64,000 nt of DNA. Origin: Chloroflexota bacterium (GTDB lineage Bacteria; Chloroflexota; UBA6077; JACCZL01). Shown piece after piece: positions 25,089 to 33,908 of the stretch. The position numbers and the translations under genes are program-made. A model generated the notes under the pieces. That model was not told the DNA's origin, did not search any database, and worked only from the letters and a program-made list of their open reading frames with translations. The stretch lies in assembly GCA_020845495.1 (NCBI GenBank), contig JADLFM010000141.1, positions 62,001 through 126,000 of the forward strand, in the 5' to 3' direction. Each line of letters opens with the position of its first letter. Position 1 is the first letter of the stretch.

Positions 25089-25730
25089 CTACCAGAAGCG
25101 CCACCAGAGCTTTCGCTTCTGCGTCGTAGGGGCAGACGTGCTCGCGCTTCGTGTGGTGGCGACGTCGATGACCAGCCGGAGTCCGGATGTCTCCCGTACA
25201 TGGTTGAGCGTGGTCAAGAGGCCGGGGCCGATCAACTCGGCGCGCCCCGCACCATCCCGATACACCGCCAGCGCCGCCTGGACCGCCGGATTGGGTAGGT
25301 CTGTCGGGCCGACCGACGCGTCTGCACGGTGGATCTGGGGTAGGCTGCCGCGCTCTAGCGCGACGATGTCCCTGGCCAGCGCCGATGCGTCCGGATGTCG
25401 TCCTGCGAATGCAAGGAGAAAGCTCTGGATCAGGTCGTCGGCGAGCTTCGCCGTCTGCCCGCCATCGACCCAGCCGCGCTCCAGGGAAAGTACCGCCTGC
25501 AGTACCTGGTGCCGAGCATCGACGTGGACCACCAGGTCGATCGCTTGCTGGTGGCCGCCCGGCTCGAGCTGGACCGCGCTCCAGTCGCGCTCGGGGTCGA
25601 CGGAGCGGCCGACCACGTGCATGCCGAACCACCTGAAGAAGTCGGATCGCTCGAGCTCGCCCCACGCCAGCAGGCCGGGGCCTCGCCCAGCGTCACGAAC
25701 CGACGCAAGATCGCCGCTGTCTTGACTCAT
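25089..25730 (-). CDS. Hypothetical protein of the island
   Basis: 213 residues from the ATG at 25730, which overlaps the stop of the HEAT-repeat gene by 4 bp (ATGA), so the two were one operon. The N-terminal part reads FFRWFGMHVVGRSVDPERDW, then an alpha-helical middle with DVARHQ-like and LADDLIQSFLLAFAGRHPDAS segments, and a basic, tryptophan-rich end (KRKLWWRFW). No domain was recognised, and there is no signal peptide or membrane segment. Codon use resembles the rest of the chromosome. A role with the HEAT-repeat partner is likely but undefined. Confidence 0.6.
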   Translation of the reverse strand: MSQDSGDLASVRDAGRGPGLLAWGELERSDFFRWFGMHVVGRSVDPERDWSAVQLEPGGHQQAIDLVVHVDARHQVLQAVLSLERGWVDGGQTAKLADDLIQSFLLAFAGRHPDASALARDIVALERGSLPQIHRADASVGPTDLPNPAVQAALAVYRDGAGRAELIGPGLLTTLNHVRETSGLRLVIDVATTRSASTSAPTTQKRKLWWRFW

Positions 25731-26305
25731 GACACCTCTTCTCCGAGCTTGCGAAGATGGACTTCGAGCCATTTCGACGTGCCTTTATCCGGATGGTCGA
25801 GCAATGATCGGAGCAGTTCGATCCCCCGTGGGCCGCCGAGCCTGCTGAGGGCGTCGACGGCCCTCCTTCGCACGTCACGGTCCGCGTCTCCGAGAGCACG
25901 AGCGAGCAGGTCGATGAGCCCGGGCGGATTCAGCGCTTCGAGGCTGCTGAGCGCATTCTTGCGCACGAGGGATCGGCATGCTCGGGCGCCGCGCGCAGTG
26001 CCTCGGCCGCGCGCTCGCCCCCGATCGTCCGAAGCGCCTGGACTGCCACCTGCCGGACAGGGGCGTTCGGATCACCCAGCGCCGCGAGCAGCGGCTCGAC
26101 CGCCTTCTCGTTGCCGTTCTCGACGAGCGCCCAGACGGCCTCCCGCACCTCCGCGTCTCGGTCGTCGATGGCCGCGAGTAGGGCCTTCGCCGCGCCCGCT
26201 CCCCCGATGCCCTTCAATGCCGTGGCGGCGGCTCGCCGCACGTTCGTGTCGTCGTCGCGGAGCGCCTGCACCAACGCCTCGACGCCCGACGGGTTGCCAA
26301 GGGAG
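25727..26305 (-). pseudogene. HEAT-repeat protein, truncated and frameshifted
   Basis: Successive ~31-residue HEAT/PBS-lyase-type repeats are seen on the minus strand: [60 protein letters not shown], then, in a different frame, [20 protein letters not shown]. The frame changes near 25966-25975, between HADPS and VRKNALSS. The 5' end is missing: upstream of ~26305 the sequence is an IS630 transposase read in antisense. So the gene has lost its start and has an internal frameshift. Such repeats usually mediate protein-protein contacts. Confidence 0.75.
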
Positions 26306-26734
26306 CCCGAGGGACTCGGCCACGACCCGCCGGACGAGCGGATGCTGGTCCTCGACAACCTCAGGGGCCACAAGACTCCCATGCTTGTGCTCTGGCTGGT
26401 GGCTCACGGAGTCATGCCGCTCTCTACCCCGCTGAGTGGCTCCTGGCTGAACATGGCCGAGTCGATCCAGCGCATCCTCGTCCGGCGCACGCTCGCCGGC
26501 GAGCCCCCCACGTCTCCGCAGGACATCATCGACTGGCTCGAAGCCACCGGGCGCGGCTGGAATGCCGACCCTACCCCCTTCGAATGGGCCGGCAAGCGGG
26601 CCGCTCGACGCCAGCGCAGCCACCAACGCCACCGCCATGCTCTCGGCGGCTCCGGTGCCTGCGCTCGTCGTCCGGTTCATCGTCGACCTTCACCTCTCGA
26701 CCAATGGCGGCGTTCATGCCGCGTGACCCACTAG
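26305..26734 (+). pseudogene. IS630-family transposase, C-terminal remnant
   Basis: An in-frame stretch matches the C-terminal half of IS630-type DDE transposases: [20 protein letters not shown] (second catalytic Asp), then [17 protein letters not shown] (with the final Glu), [13 protein letters not shown] and [14 protein letters not shown]. The N-terminal half with the first Asp is absent; upstream sequence is the HEAT-repeat gene on the other strand. A hairpin (cgtgaccca / tgggtcacg, 26722-26748) spans the stop. It marks an IS insertion followed by deletion that also removed the HEAT gene's 5' end. Confidence 0.75.
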
Positions 26735-26770
26735 GAGGCTGGGTCACGGGTGAGAGCTAGCCCGGATTAT

Positions 26771-28152
26771 TCACCGGCCCCAGGTGTGAACGCGAGAGGC
26801 GCGTGCGAGGAGGAGCCAGAGGGCGAGTCCGGGGTGGTGCGAGCTGGGGTGAACGCAGACGTCCGGGATGTGGGGGAAGAAGCGTTCGCGAACCCAGCCG
26901 CCGATCTTGATGATGCGGAGGCGGAGGGTGTCGAATTGCAGGCGCGGAGCCTGGAGGGAGAGGAGCCAACGTCGGAGCTGGTCGAGCAACCAGTAGGCGG
27001 CGGCGTGCAGGAGCAACCGGAAGGCGTTGGCCCAGAAACGATGATCGCTGAGGCGGTCGGCGGCGAGGGCGTTCTTGAAGTCCTTGATCCAATTCTCCGA
27101 CTCGCCACGGTCGACGTAGTGATCGTAGCGGGCGAGCGGGGCGTCGGTCCGGGAGGTCACGACGAAGCGGGTGTTCGGGCCTTTGAGGAGGATTTCGGCC
27201 TTGAAGACGACCCGGCGGGGGTGGGGCCAGGAGTGGGGCCAGGAGTCGGCCTGGTAGTTGGTCTCGTCGGCCAGGCGGACCTTCGCGCCACCCTGCTCGA
27301 CGCTCTGGGCACGGGCGGTCTCCCGCAGGGGGGCCGCCAGCCGCTCGAGGACAGGGTTGGGGATCAGTCCGATGGTGTAGTCGACCGCGTTCGCCTCGCA
27401 CCAGGCGTACAGGCGCGGGAGAGCTACGCCACTGTCGGCGCGGATCTCGACCGCGACAGACGGCCAGGCCGCCCGCAGCTTCCGGAGCAGGCGGCGCAGC
27501 ACCAGCACCGCGAAGGCGCTGCCGTGGACATCGCCGGGCCGCAAGACCGCCGTGATGAGGTGGCCCGTGTCGCCGTCGAACACCAGCAGCGGGTGGTACA
27601 TATGCTGGCGGTAGTAGCCGTGGTATGCCACCCCTTCCTGCTCCCCGTGGGCCGGGTCGGCGGTCCCGTCCAGGTCCAGCAGGATGCGGGCAGGCACCCC
27701 GGCGCGGCCACGCTCGCGGACGTACAGGTCCGCCAGCGCCGAAGCGATCGCCTCGACGGCGTGGCGATCGACCGCGTTCTCCAGCCGAGAGAGCGTCGGC
27801 TGGCTCGCCAGGTCTGGCTCGCTGGCCGGCAGTCGCCCGCACGCCAGTTTGAACAGCGGGTCCGTGCGGAGCGTGTCGGCGTCGTTCTGGTCCTCGTAGC
27901 CGCATGCGATCTGGAACAGGCGCTGGCGCACCCCGCCACGGCGCCGCTCCGGCACGCACGCCGCCAGCGCCCCGCACACCCCCAGCCCTTCCTCGCCCCG
28001 CACACCCCCAGCCCTTCCTCGGCCCGGGCCACCCACGGCACCCCGCCATCGCTGGTGACCTGCCCCCCGTCACACCGCATCAGCAGGTTCGCGTCGGCCT
28101 GCCAAAACGTGAATCCGACCCCCGACCCCGTCGCTGTGGCACACTCACACAT
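26771..28152 (-). pseudogene. IS1380-family transposase, frameshifted by a 26-bp duplication
   Basis: The protein is in two frames. From the start at 28152 one frame gives an N-terminus with FTFWQADANLLMRCDGGQV and VPWVARAEEGLGVCG. The second frame carries the rest to the stop at 26771, including FQIACGYEDQNDADTLRTDP, ILLDLDGTADPAHGEQEG, EIRADSGVALPRLYAWCE and the YDHYVDRGESENWIKDFKN block typical of the family's DDE core. The switch falls in two identical tandem 26-bp copies at 27970-28021; deleting one copy restores a single frame (28152 and 26771 then agree). So the gene is inactive by a recent, potentially reversible slippage event. Confidence 0.88.
27970..28021. repeat. 26-bp tandem duplication within the transposase gene
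   Basis: Two identical 26-bp units, 27970-27995 and 27996-28021, both beginning ccccgcacacccccagccc. Because 26 is not a multiple of 3, the extra copy shifts the reading frame. The identity of the copies points to a young event. Confidence 0.95.
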
Positions 28153-28318
28153 GGAAGCACCGTCCTGCTATGGGTTCCGTCAACTCCCATAACCGGCCGG
28201 TGCTTCAGTTTCTTCCCGCATCGCTCCGTGCTTCACCCGCCCCGTGAATAATCCGGGCTAGGGGATAGGAGTTTTTCGTCCCTTGGTCACCGTCACAAGA
28301 ATTACTTGGGCATTGAGA

Positions 28319-28364
28319 CCAAAAGAAAAACTCCTGACCAGGGGCTTTCAGTCCTGACCAGGAG
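28319..28364 (-). terminator. Rho-independent terminator of tRNA-Met
   Basis: On the minus strand a 12-bp stem (plus-strand arms 28331-28342 and 28353-28364) forms in RNA with two G-U pairs. It is followed by a T-rich tail (TTTTTCTTTT, complement of 28321-28330). It begins ~7 bases after the tRNA 3' end. Its sequence differs from the terminator next to the truncated copy at 24446. Confidence 0.8.
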
Positions 28365-28370
28365 AGAAGG

Positions 28371-28442
28371 TGGCGAGGGGGAGATTCGAACTCCCGACCA
28401 AGGGCTTATGAGTCCCCTGCTCTACCGCTGAGCTACCTCGCC
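28371..28442 (-). tRNA. tRNA-Met (anticodon CAT)
   Basis: The minus strand folds as a complete tRNA: acceptor GGCGAGG/CCTCGCC, D-arm GCTC...GAGC, anticodon loop CTCATAA, T-arm GGGAG-TTCGAAT-CTCCC, discriminator A. The 3' CCA is not encoded (ACCT). The last pair of the anticodon stem is an A/G mismatch. A CAT anticodon could also be a lysidine-modified tRNA-Ile2; identity elements were not checked further. A TATAGT -10-like box lies at 28452-28457, just upstream of the 5' end. Confidence 0.93.
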
Positions 28443-28625
28443 GCGGGCGGAACTATACCAAATCCGCGACCCCACCGTTCGACCGCTGAGCAGGGTCTAG
28501 AACGCCAGCACACCGCCACGACCTGCCTCGGGCCGACAGTCGCAGACAGTGCTCGACCCGAGCCAATGGTGGCAGGCAGCGCTCGGCCCGGGCCGACGGC
28601 GGCAGGCGGCCCCCGGAACGAGGGT

Positions 28626-29462
28626 TCACTTCAACTGGCCGCTCTTCGTGCGGACCCGCTCGTAGATCTCCTCCATCACCCCGATGAATGAGACGTCCTT
28701 GTCCCAGAAAGGCGGGTAATCTCCCTGCTTCTTCACCAGCAGCGCTGGCAGCCGCGCCTGCGTTGTCGCGGCGAGCGGCGGGGGCTTTCCCGCCCCGGTC
28801 CAGAACTCCCGATAGCTGGCCGCCACGTCCTCCGATGCCTTCGTCGGACGGGTGTGGAACGACTCCACTGGCTCGACCGAGTGCTCGTCGTCCGCCAACT
28901 CGGACGCCAGGATCGAGCCGAGCGGCGACTTCACCAACTCAGCATGCAGGGCGTCTCGGGAGAGGCCGCGTAGCACGAACAACAGCAGCGGATCGCGGTC
29001 GAGATCGGCAGCCAGGCGATAGTACACCCCGGCAATATGCTTGCACGGATTCGAGACGTCCGGGCACGAGCAGGTCGTCGCGAAGTCCTTTCGATCGTGC
29101 GGCAGGAGGTGCAGTTCCTCGTTGTCGAAGACCTCCTCGATCGGATCGGGCATCTCCTGTTGCAGCAGCTTCGCGATCAGGTCTGCGCGCGACGCGATTC
29201 GCTCGATCAGCCGGCTCCAGCTTTTCGGCGGAACCTGCGCGATCTTGATGGTCGTGTCGTAGATCGGCTCCTTGTACACCCCGAAGTATGGGTTGATGGA
29301 GCCGCGCACCTTCGCTCTGACCTCCCCGTCCGCGACGGTGTACTCGAGGATGCGCCCACTATTTGCGTAGGACCGTCCGCGACCGAGCCGCCCTGCGTCC
29401 GTAAACCGCTCGAGCGCCGCCAGGAAGCGCTCTCCCCACCAGGTCCGGCCGAACTGCGCCAT
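28626..29462 (-). CDS. SWIM zinc-finger protein
   Basis: 278 residues. A conserved N-terminal block (FGRTWWGERFLAALERF, RGRSYANSGRI) is followed by a SWIM zinc finger with C131, C133, C140 and H142 (CSCPDVSNPCKH), then a helical tail and a low-complexity segment. SWIM fingers bind DNA or proteins and in bacteria are recurrently encoded next to SNF2-family helicases. That is the case here: the SNF2 gene lies 16 bp upstream on the same strand, so the two form an operon. The biological role of these pairs is not established. Confidence 0.9.
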   Translation of the reverse strand: MAQFGRTWWGERFLAALERFTDAGRLGRGRSYANSGRILEYTVADGEVRAKVRGSINPYFGVYKEPIYDTTIKIAQVPPKSWSRLIERIASRADLIAKLLQQEMPDPIEEVFDNEELHLLPHDRKDFATTCSCPDVSNPCKHIAGVYYRLAADLDRDPLLLFVLRGLSRDALHAELVKSPLGSILASELADDEHSVEPVESFHTRPTKASEDVAASYREFWTGAGKPPPLAATTQARLPALLVKKQGDYPPFWDKDVSFIGVMEEIYERVRTKSGQLK

Positions 29463-29478
29463 CGTCGTTACTCCACCC

Positions 29479-32400
29479 TTATTCCAGTACGGCGCCGCGG
29501 CGTAGCGCGATTAGATCCTTGAATGTCTCGTTGTCGAGTTCAGTGAGCCAGCCCTCGTCGGCCCCGACCACGATCGAGGAGAGCCGTTTCTTGGCCTCAA
29601 TCATCGCGTCGATCTTCTCTTCCACCGTCCCCAAGGCCACGAACTTGTGGACGAAGACGTTCTTGCGCTGACCGATCCGGAACGCACGGTCGGTCGCCTG
29701 GTCCTCGACCGAGGGGTTCCACCAGCGGTCGAAGTGGAAGACGTGGTTGGCCTTCGTCAGGTTCAGCCCGACACCGCCCGCTCGCAGCGAGAGCACGAAC
29801 AGCGCCGGCGGAGCATCCGGCACCTGGAAGTCAGCGACCATCCGGTCCCGGCGGGCGGCACTGGTACCACCGTGTAGGTAGAAGGTTGGGACATGCCGAG
29901 TGTGGCCAAGGTACCGCTCCAGGGCCGCGCCGATCTCCGTGAACTGCGTGAAGATCAGCGCGCTCTCGCCGTTCTCGATCAATTCGTCCGCCATCTCCCC
30001 GAGCCGCTCCAACTTCTGCGAGCGCTCCTGCGAGAACGCGCTGCCGTCAGCAAGGAACTGGGCCGGGTGATTGCAGATCTGCTTGAGCCGCAGCAGGGTG
30101 GCGAGGATCAGCCCCCGCCGCTCCATCCCTTCGGCATCGTCCAGTTGGCGGGCAACATCTTTGACGACCGCCTCATAGAGAGACGCCTGCTCGGGCGTCA
30201 GCGCGCAGTACAGCGTCTGCTCGATCTTGTCCGGCAGGTCGTCGATGATCCGCCGGTCGGTCTTGACGCGGCGCAGGATGAACGGCTCGGCCAACTTCTT
30301 CAGCGTCAGCGATTTCTGGGGGTCGTGCCCCTTCTGGATCGGCAGCTCGAAGCTCTGGCGGAACTGGGCCTCCTTGCCAAGATAGCCTGGGTTCAGGAAG
30401 TTGAAGATCGACCAGAGATCGCGCAGGCGGTTCTCGACCGGTGTACCAGTCAGCGCCAGTCGGTGCGCGGCCGGTAGTTTGAGGACGGCGCGGGTCTGGG
30501 CGGCCTGCGGATTCTTGATGTTCTGGGCCTCGTCCACCACCACGCGGTGCCAGGTCTGGGCGCGCAGTACCTTCTCGTCGAGGCGTGCCAGCGCGAAGGA
30601 GGTCAGCACCACGTCGTGGCCCTTGCATGCCGCCTTGAAGCGTCGCTCATCCTTGACACGCTCCGCGCCCTGATGCACCAGCGTGCGGAGGTGCGGCGCG
30701 AACCGCTCGATCTCCTTCCGCCAGTTGCCCAGCACGGAGGTCGGCGCGACGATCAGCGTCGGCTGAAGGTTCGGCGCTTCCTCCCGCTCGATGACGAGCC
30801 GCGCGATGACCTGGAGCGTCTTGCCCAGCCCCATATCGTCTGCGAGGCAGGCATTGAGTCCCAGGCTCTCGAGGTACTGGAGCCAGGCGACGCCGCGCTT
30901 CTGGTAGTCTCGTAGCGTCCCGTGCAGGCCCGCCGGATCGTCGATCGGGGCGAAGGCGCTCTTGTCCTGGAGCCGCCCAAGCATGTCCTGGACGGCCGCG
31001 GCGTGATCCCACTCCAGGTCTTCCCTGTCTGCGCCGATCTTGAGCAGATCGACCAGCGCCATCTCCGGCGCCTCCCGCTGATGGGTCCGCCAGAACTGGA
31101 GCAGTTGGTGCATGTGCTCGCGGTTCAGCTCCATCCACTGCCCCCGGAACTGCACCAGCGGCGTCTTGGCCTCGACGAGCTGCCGCCACTCCGCCTCCGT
31201 CACCTCCTGCCCGGCGATGGAGAGTTGGTATTGATACGAGATGAGCGCGTCGAGGCTGAGGTGGCCGGTGGCAACGCTGCTGCTGCCCTTCGAGGAGCGC
31301 GTGGTCGTCTTGACCCGGACCTTCGCCCGACGCCGACCCTCCGGCGTCCACCAGGCCGGGACCATAATGCTGTAGCCGGCGTCTTCGAGCACCCAGGCGC
31401 TCTCCTGGAGGAATGCGAACGCCTCGTCCAGCGTCAGAGTGCAGCCGGTCGGTCGATCCGTGGCCAGCCCTCCCCAGAGCGTGGGGTAGATGCGCGCGGC
31501 GGCGCCGAGCCCCAGGATCAACTGCTTCTCGAAGTCCGTGCCGAAGGGCCGGGCGGTCTCCTCTCGGGCCGTGCCGGAGCGCGCCCAGTACTCGGCCAGA
31601 CTGAGCCGTAACGACGGATCGCGGCGAGCGACGGCCAGGAAGTGCAACTTCCAGGCGTCCGGATCGGTCGGCGAAGCTTCTTCAAGACGGAAGCAGAGCG
31701 TGAAGCCAGCATCAGTCTGGGATCGGGTGAGCTTCGTCCGCCAGTCGAGCCACTGGCGGTACTCGGCGAGCAGCACGTCGGGTGAGGGCGCTAGCTGGAC
31801 CGGCGTCCCCCAGTGCGCCTGCGTTGCCGTGCGGCTCAGGGGAGCCGAGACCGCCGGGTGACCGGCGTGGGCTGACTGGAAGCATCGCTCCAGCAGCGTA
31901 CCGGCCACCTGCTGCTCGTGCTTCGCCGTCAGCGGCGTCGCGGCGACCACGTCGTGCAACAGGCACTCCGAGAAGTGCCGGAGTAGCGGCTCAGCACGGT
32001 AGAGCGTCGGGTCGTCAGGGCCGTTCAGACCGGCTCGGCATGCGATCGGCATGACGGCCGAGAGACGCTCGATGGCGTCGTCGTACGTCGCCGAGACGAT
32101 CTCCCAGCCGGCGTGAAATGTGACGGCCGGCCCCCGCTGCTTGCGCCGGCCTTTGGAACGCTCGGCTGCCTGCGCCCGCAGCGCCGGGATGTACTGATCC
32201 CGTGCGACGACGCCCCGGATCGTCTGCGCGCACTGATGCCAGAACAGGAGATCGGCACCAAGTTGAAAGCCCTCGGGCGCGTGGAGCGCGAGAAATTGAA
32301 TGTCGTTCAAGACCGGAATGACGCGCGGCACTCGGTAACACCAGACTCGCCATGGGCTGAGCGTGTACTCGAGGGGCCAGTCGTCGTCGACGTACGGCGC

Positions 32401-32682
32401 CATCTCGACGGACGGAAGGGGGCGGCCGTCAGCACTCGGGAGGAGCACGTACTTGTGTTCGAGCGCGTCGGCGAGTGCGTCGGGTCCGGTTCTCCGCACG
32501 CCCAGCTGCTCGGCGAGGAATGTGGCCAGCGCCTCACCCGCTAGATGCCGAGGATGATCTGCGACGGGCTCGCTACGCGTCTGCCCGAGCGGCACGTCTG
32601 TCTCTACCCAGACGTACAGGCCGCCGCGCTGGACGAACAGGTTCGTCTCTTCGGGGACCCAGGCCGCATGGACGATGTGCAT
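29479..32682 (-). CDS. SNF2-family DEAD/DEAH-box helicase
   Basis: 1067 residues. The first ~560 form the N-terminal region typical of bacterial SNF2 proteins (SNF2-associated helical/beta domain). The motor follows: Walker [11 protein letters not shown], Ia [17 protein letters not shown], motif [27 protein letters not shown], then RecA2 with [36 protein letters not shown] and motif [13 protein letters not shown]. Such enzymes are dsDNA translocases that remodel DNA-protein complexes rather than unwind DNA. It is cotranscribed with the SWIM gene. Three 14-bp repeats and an inverted repeat lie just upstream of the ATG. Confidence 0.95.
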   Translation of the reverse strand: MHIVHAAWVPEETNLFVQRGGLYVWVETDVPLGQTRSEPVADHPRHLAGEALATFLAEQLGVRRTGPDALADALEHKYVLLPSADGRPLPSVEMAPYVDDDWPLEYTLSPWRVWCYRVPRVIPVLNDIQFLALHAPEGFQLGADLLFWHQCAQTIRGVVARDQYIPALRAQAAERSKGRRKQRGPAVTFHAGWEIVSATYDDAIERLSAVMPIACRAGLNGPDDPTLYRAEPLLRHFSECLLHDVVAATPLTAKHEQQVAGTLLERCFQSAHAGHPAVSAPLSRTATQAHWGTPVQLAPSPDVLLAEYRQWLDWRTKLTRSQTDAGFTLCFRLEEASPTDPDAWKLHFLAVARRDPSLRLSLAEYWARSGTAREETARPFGTDFEKQLILGLGAAARIYPTLWGGLATDRPTGCTLTLDEAFAFLQESAWVLEDAGYSIMVPAWWTPEGRRRAKVRVKTTTRSSKGSSSVATGHLSLDALISYQYQLSIAGQEVTEAEWRQLVEAKTPLVQFRGQWMELNREHMHQLLQFWRTHQREAPEMALVDLLKIGADREDLEWDHAAAVQDMLGRLQDKSAFAPIDDPAGLHGTLRDYQKRGVAWLQYLESLGLNACLADDMGLGKTLQVIARLVIEREEAPNLQPTLIVAPTSVLGNWRKEIERFAPHLRTLVHQGAERVKDERRFKAACKGHDVVLTSFALARLDEKVLRAQTWHRVVVDEAQNIKNPQAAQTRAVLKLPAAHRLALTGTPVENRLRDLWSIFNFLNPGYLGKEAQFRQSFELPIQKGHDPQKSLTLKKLAEPFILRRVKTDRRIIDDLPDKIEQTLYCALTPEQASLYEAVVKDVARQLDDAEGMERRGLILATLLRLKQICNHPAQFLADGSAFSQERSQKLERLGEMADELIENGESALIFTQFTEIGAALERYLGHTRHVPTFYLHGGTSAARRDRMVADFQVPDAPPALFVLSLRAGGVGLNLTKANHVFHFDRWWNPSVEDQATDRAFRIGQRKNVFVHKFVALGTVEEKIDAMIEAKKRLSSIVVGADEGWLTELDNETFKDLIALRRGAVLE

Positions 32683-32693
32683 CTGAGGCTCCT

Positions 32694-32735
32694 CGAGTGG
32701 CGGGCAGCGAGTGGCGGGCAGCGAGTGGCGGGCAG
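32694..32735. repeat. Three 14-bp tandem repeats upstream of the SNF2 gene
   Basis: Three identical units cgagtggcgggcag at 32694-32707, 32708-32721 and 32722-32735, 12 bp upstream of the SNF2 start codon. They would sit in its 5' leader or promoter. The function is unknown. Confidence 0.92.
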
Positions 32736-32738
32736 CGG

Positions 32739-32817
32739 GCCGTCAGTTCTCAATCGTCAGGAGTGATCCCCCAGCCGCAAGCTCTCGTCTGGTCGCTGAT
32801 CGCTGAGAACTGACGGC
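32739..32817. repeat. 79-bp inverted-repeat element (MITE-like)
   Basis: Perfect 14-bp terminal inverted repeats: gccgtcagttctca (32739-32752) and tgagaactgacggc (32804-32817). The right end with flank (cgctgagaactgacggct) recurs exactly at 52022-52039. It lies in the divergent gap between the SNF2 and lyase genes. Confidence 0.6.
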
Positions 32818-32938
32818 TCGTGACCACTACATGATATCGAAGGATCGGCAGAATGAAGCGGCCCATCGCCAGGGCGGTCACGAAGGGCCGGAGCGGCCTG
32901 ACCAGATCGCTGGCAGGTGCCGTAGGAGCGCGGCCATA

Positions 32939-33811
32939 ATGGCCAGGATGGTGCTGCGCTCGCTGCTTTTCATTCCCGGTCAACGGACGCGCTTCTACGA
33001 GAAGCTCGCCGCCTTCCGGCCCGACGCCGTGATCCTCGACCTCGAGGACGCCGTCCCGCCGGCCGAGAAGCCGCGCGCTCGCGCGACGGCGCGTCAGCAG
33101 CTTGGCGGACCGAACCTCGCTGGCTTCACGGTGTTCGTGCGCGTCAACGGCACCACGACCAAGTACTTCCACGAGGACGTGCGTGCAGTTGTTGCGGAAG
33201 GGTTGGACGGTATCTTCGTCCCAAAAGTGGAGACCCTCGAACAACTCAACGCCGTCAACATGGCGCTGGCTCAGGCGGAGCTACGGGTTGGCCTGCCCAT
33301 GGGTAAGATCCGCGTCGTCCCGATCCTCGAGACGGTGCGCGGCGTCCTCGTCGGCGATGCCGTCGTATCCGCACCGCGCGTACTCGGGCTGGCCTTTGGC
33401 GCCGAAGACTTCTCGCTCGACCTCGGTGTGAATCGTAGCCGCGACGGCATCGAGACACGCTTCCCGCGCGCTCGGGTAGCGCTGGTCGCCCACGCCGCCG
33501 ACAAGCTCGCATTCGACACGCCCTGGTCGGCCATCGACGACCCGGACGGGCTGGTCCGCGAAGCCGTCGAGGCTCGCCAGTTGGGGTATCACGGCAAGCA
33601 GGCGATCCATCCGAGTCAGGTCGCCGTCATCAATCGAGTCTTCAGCCCTACCACTGAGGACGTCGCGCGGGCCAGGAAGGTCGTGGCTGCCTACGAGAAG
33701 GCAACGGCGTCTGGGACAGGCGCGATCAACCTGGACGGCGAGCTTATCGACGTCCCGATGGTAGAACGGGCGCGGCGCATGCTGCGGCGCGCCGGCGAGT
33801 CCGACAGGTAA
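32939..33811 (+). CDS. HpcH/HpaI aldolase / citrate-lyase beta-like protein
   Basis: 290 residues from the ATG at 32939, with taggagc upstream. The CitE-type TIM barrel is plain: RSLLFIPGQRTRFYEKL, the Mg/acid site VILDLEDAVPPAEK with Arg after it, VFVRVNGTTTKYFHEDV, LDGIFVPKVET, VVPILETVRGV, and GLAFGAEDFSLDLG. Such enzymes cleave or form C-C bonds of (S)-malyl- or citramalyl-CoA, or hydrolyse malyl-CoA. No CitD or CitF partners are near, so a stand-alone CitE-like/CLYBL-type lyase is more likely than citrate lyase itself. An extension to 32831 overlaps the repeat region and is not credible. Confidence 0.9.
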   Translation: MARMVLRSLLFIPGQRTRFYEKLAAFRPDAVILDLEDAVPPAEKPRARATARQQLGGPNLAGFTVFVRVNGTTTKYFHEDVRAVVAEGLDGIFVPKVETLEQLNAVNMALAQAELRVGLPMGKIRVVPILETVRGVLVGDAVVSAPRVLGLAFGAEDFSLDLGVNRSRDGIETRFPRARVALVAHAADKLAFDTPWSAIDDPDGLVREAVEARQLGYHGKQAIHPSQVAVINRVFSPTTEDVARARKVVAAYEKATASGTGAINLDGELIDVPMVERARRMLRRAGESDR

Positions 33812-33908
33812 CCCCAGATGCCCCCAGACGTCCGTCTCACCGGCCCGCAGGCGGGGGTCAGGGGTGGACTGGGGATGGCGGGGCAGGCCCGGGCGACGGG
33901 GCGCAGCG

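Larger units (their letters stand above)
26757..28261. mobile_element. IS1380-family insertion sequence with terminal inverted repeats
   Basis: Perfect 18-bp terminal inverted repeats: ctagcccggattattcac at 26757-26774 and its complement at 28244-28261. The outermost CTAG is palindromic, so it could be part of the repeat or a 4-bp target duplication around a 1497-bp element at 26761-28257. It holds one transposase gene, on the minus strand, interrupted by a 26-bp duplication. The ends are intact, so the element could still be moved by a transposase supplied in trans. Confidence 0.85.
24496..28412. mobile_element. Decayed tRNA-Met-associated genomic island
   Basis: A ~3.9-kb segment is bounded by a 44-bp perfect direct repeat. 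The right copy forms the 3' half of the intact tRNA-Met; the left copy is a displaced fragment with its own terminator. Contents: two tiny overlapping ORFs, an unknown gene, a broken HEAT-repeat gene, an IS630 transposase remnant and an IS1380-family element. No integrase or excisionase gene is present, so the element appears immobile. That integration produced the repeat is inference; a tandem tRNA duplication followed by IS insertions is the main alternative. Confidence 0.55.

Noticed and set aside
26750..28192. 480-codon plus-strand frame through the IS1380 element
   Set aside because: It runs antisense to the transposase and ends in low-complexity sequence; no family features.
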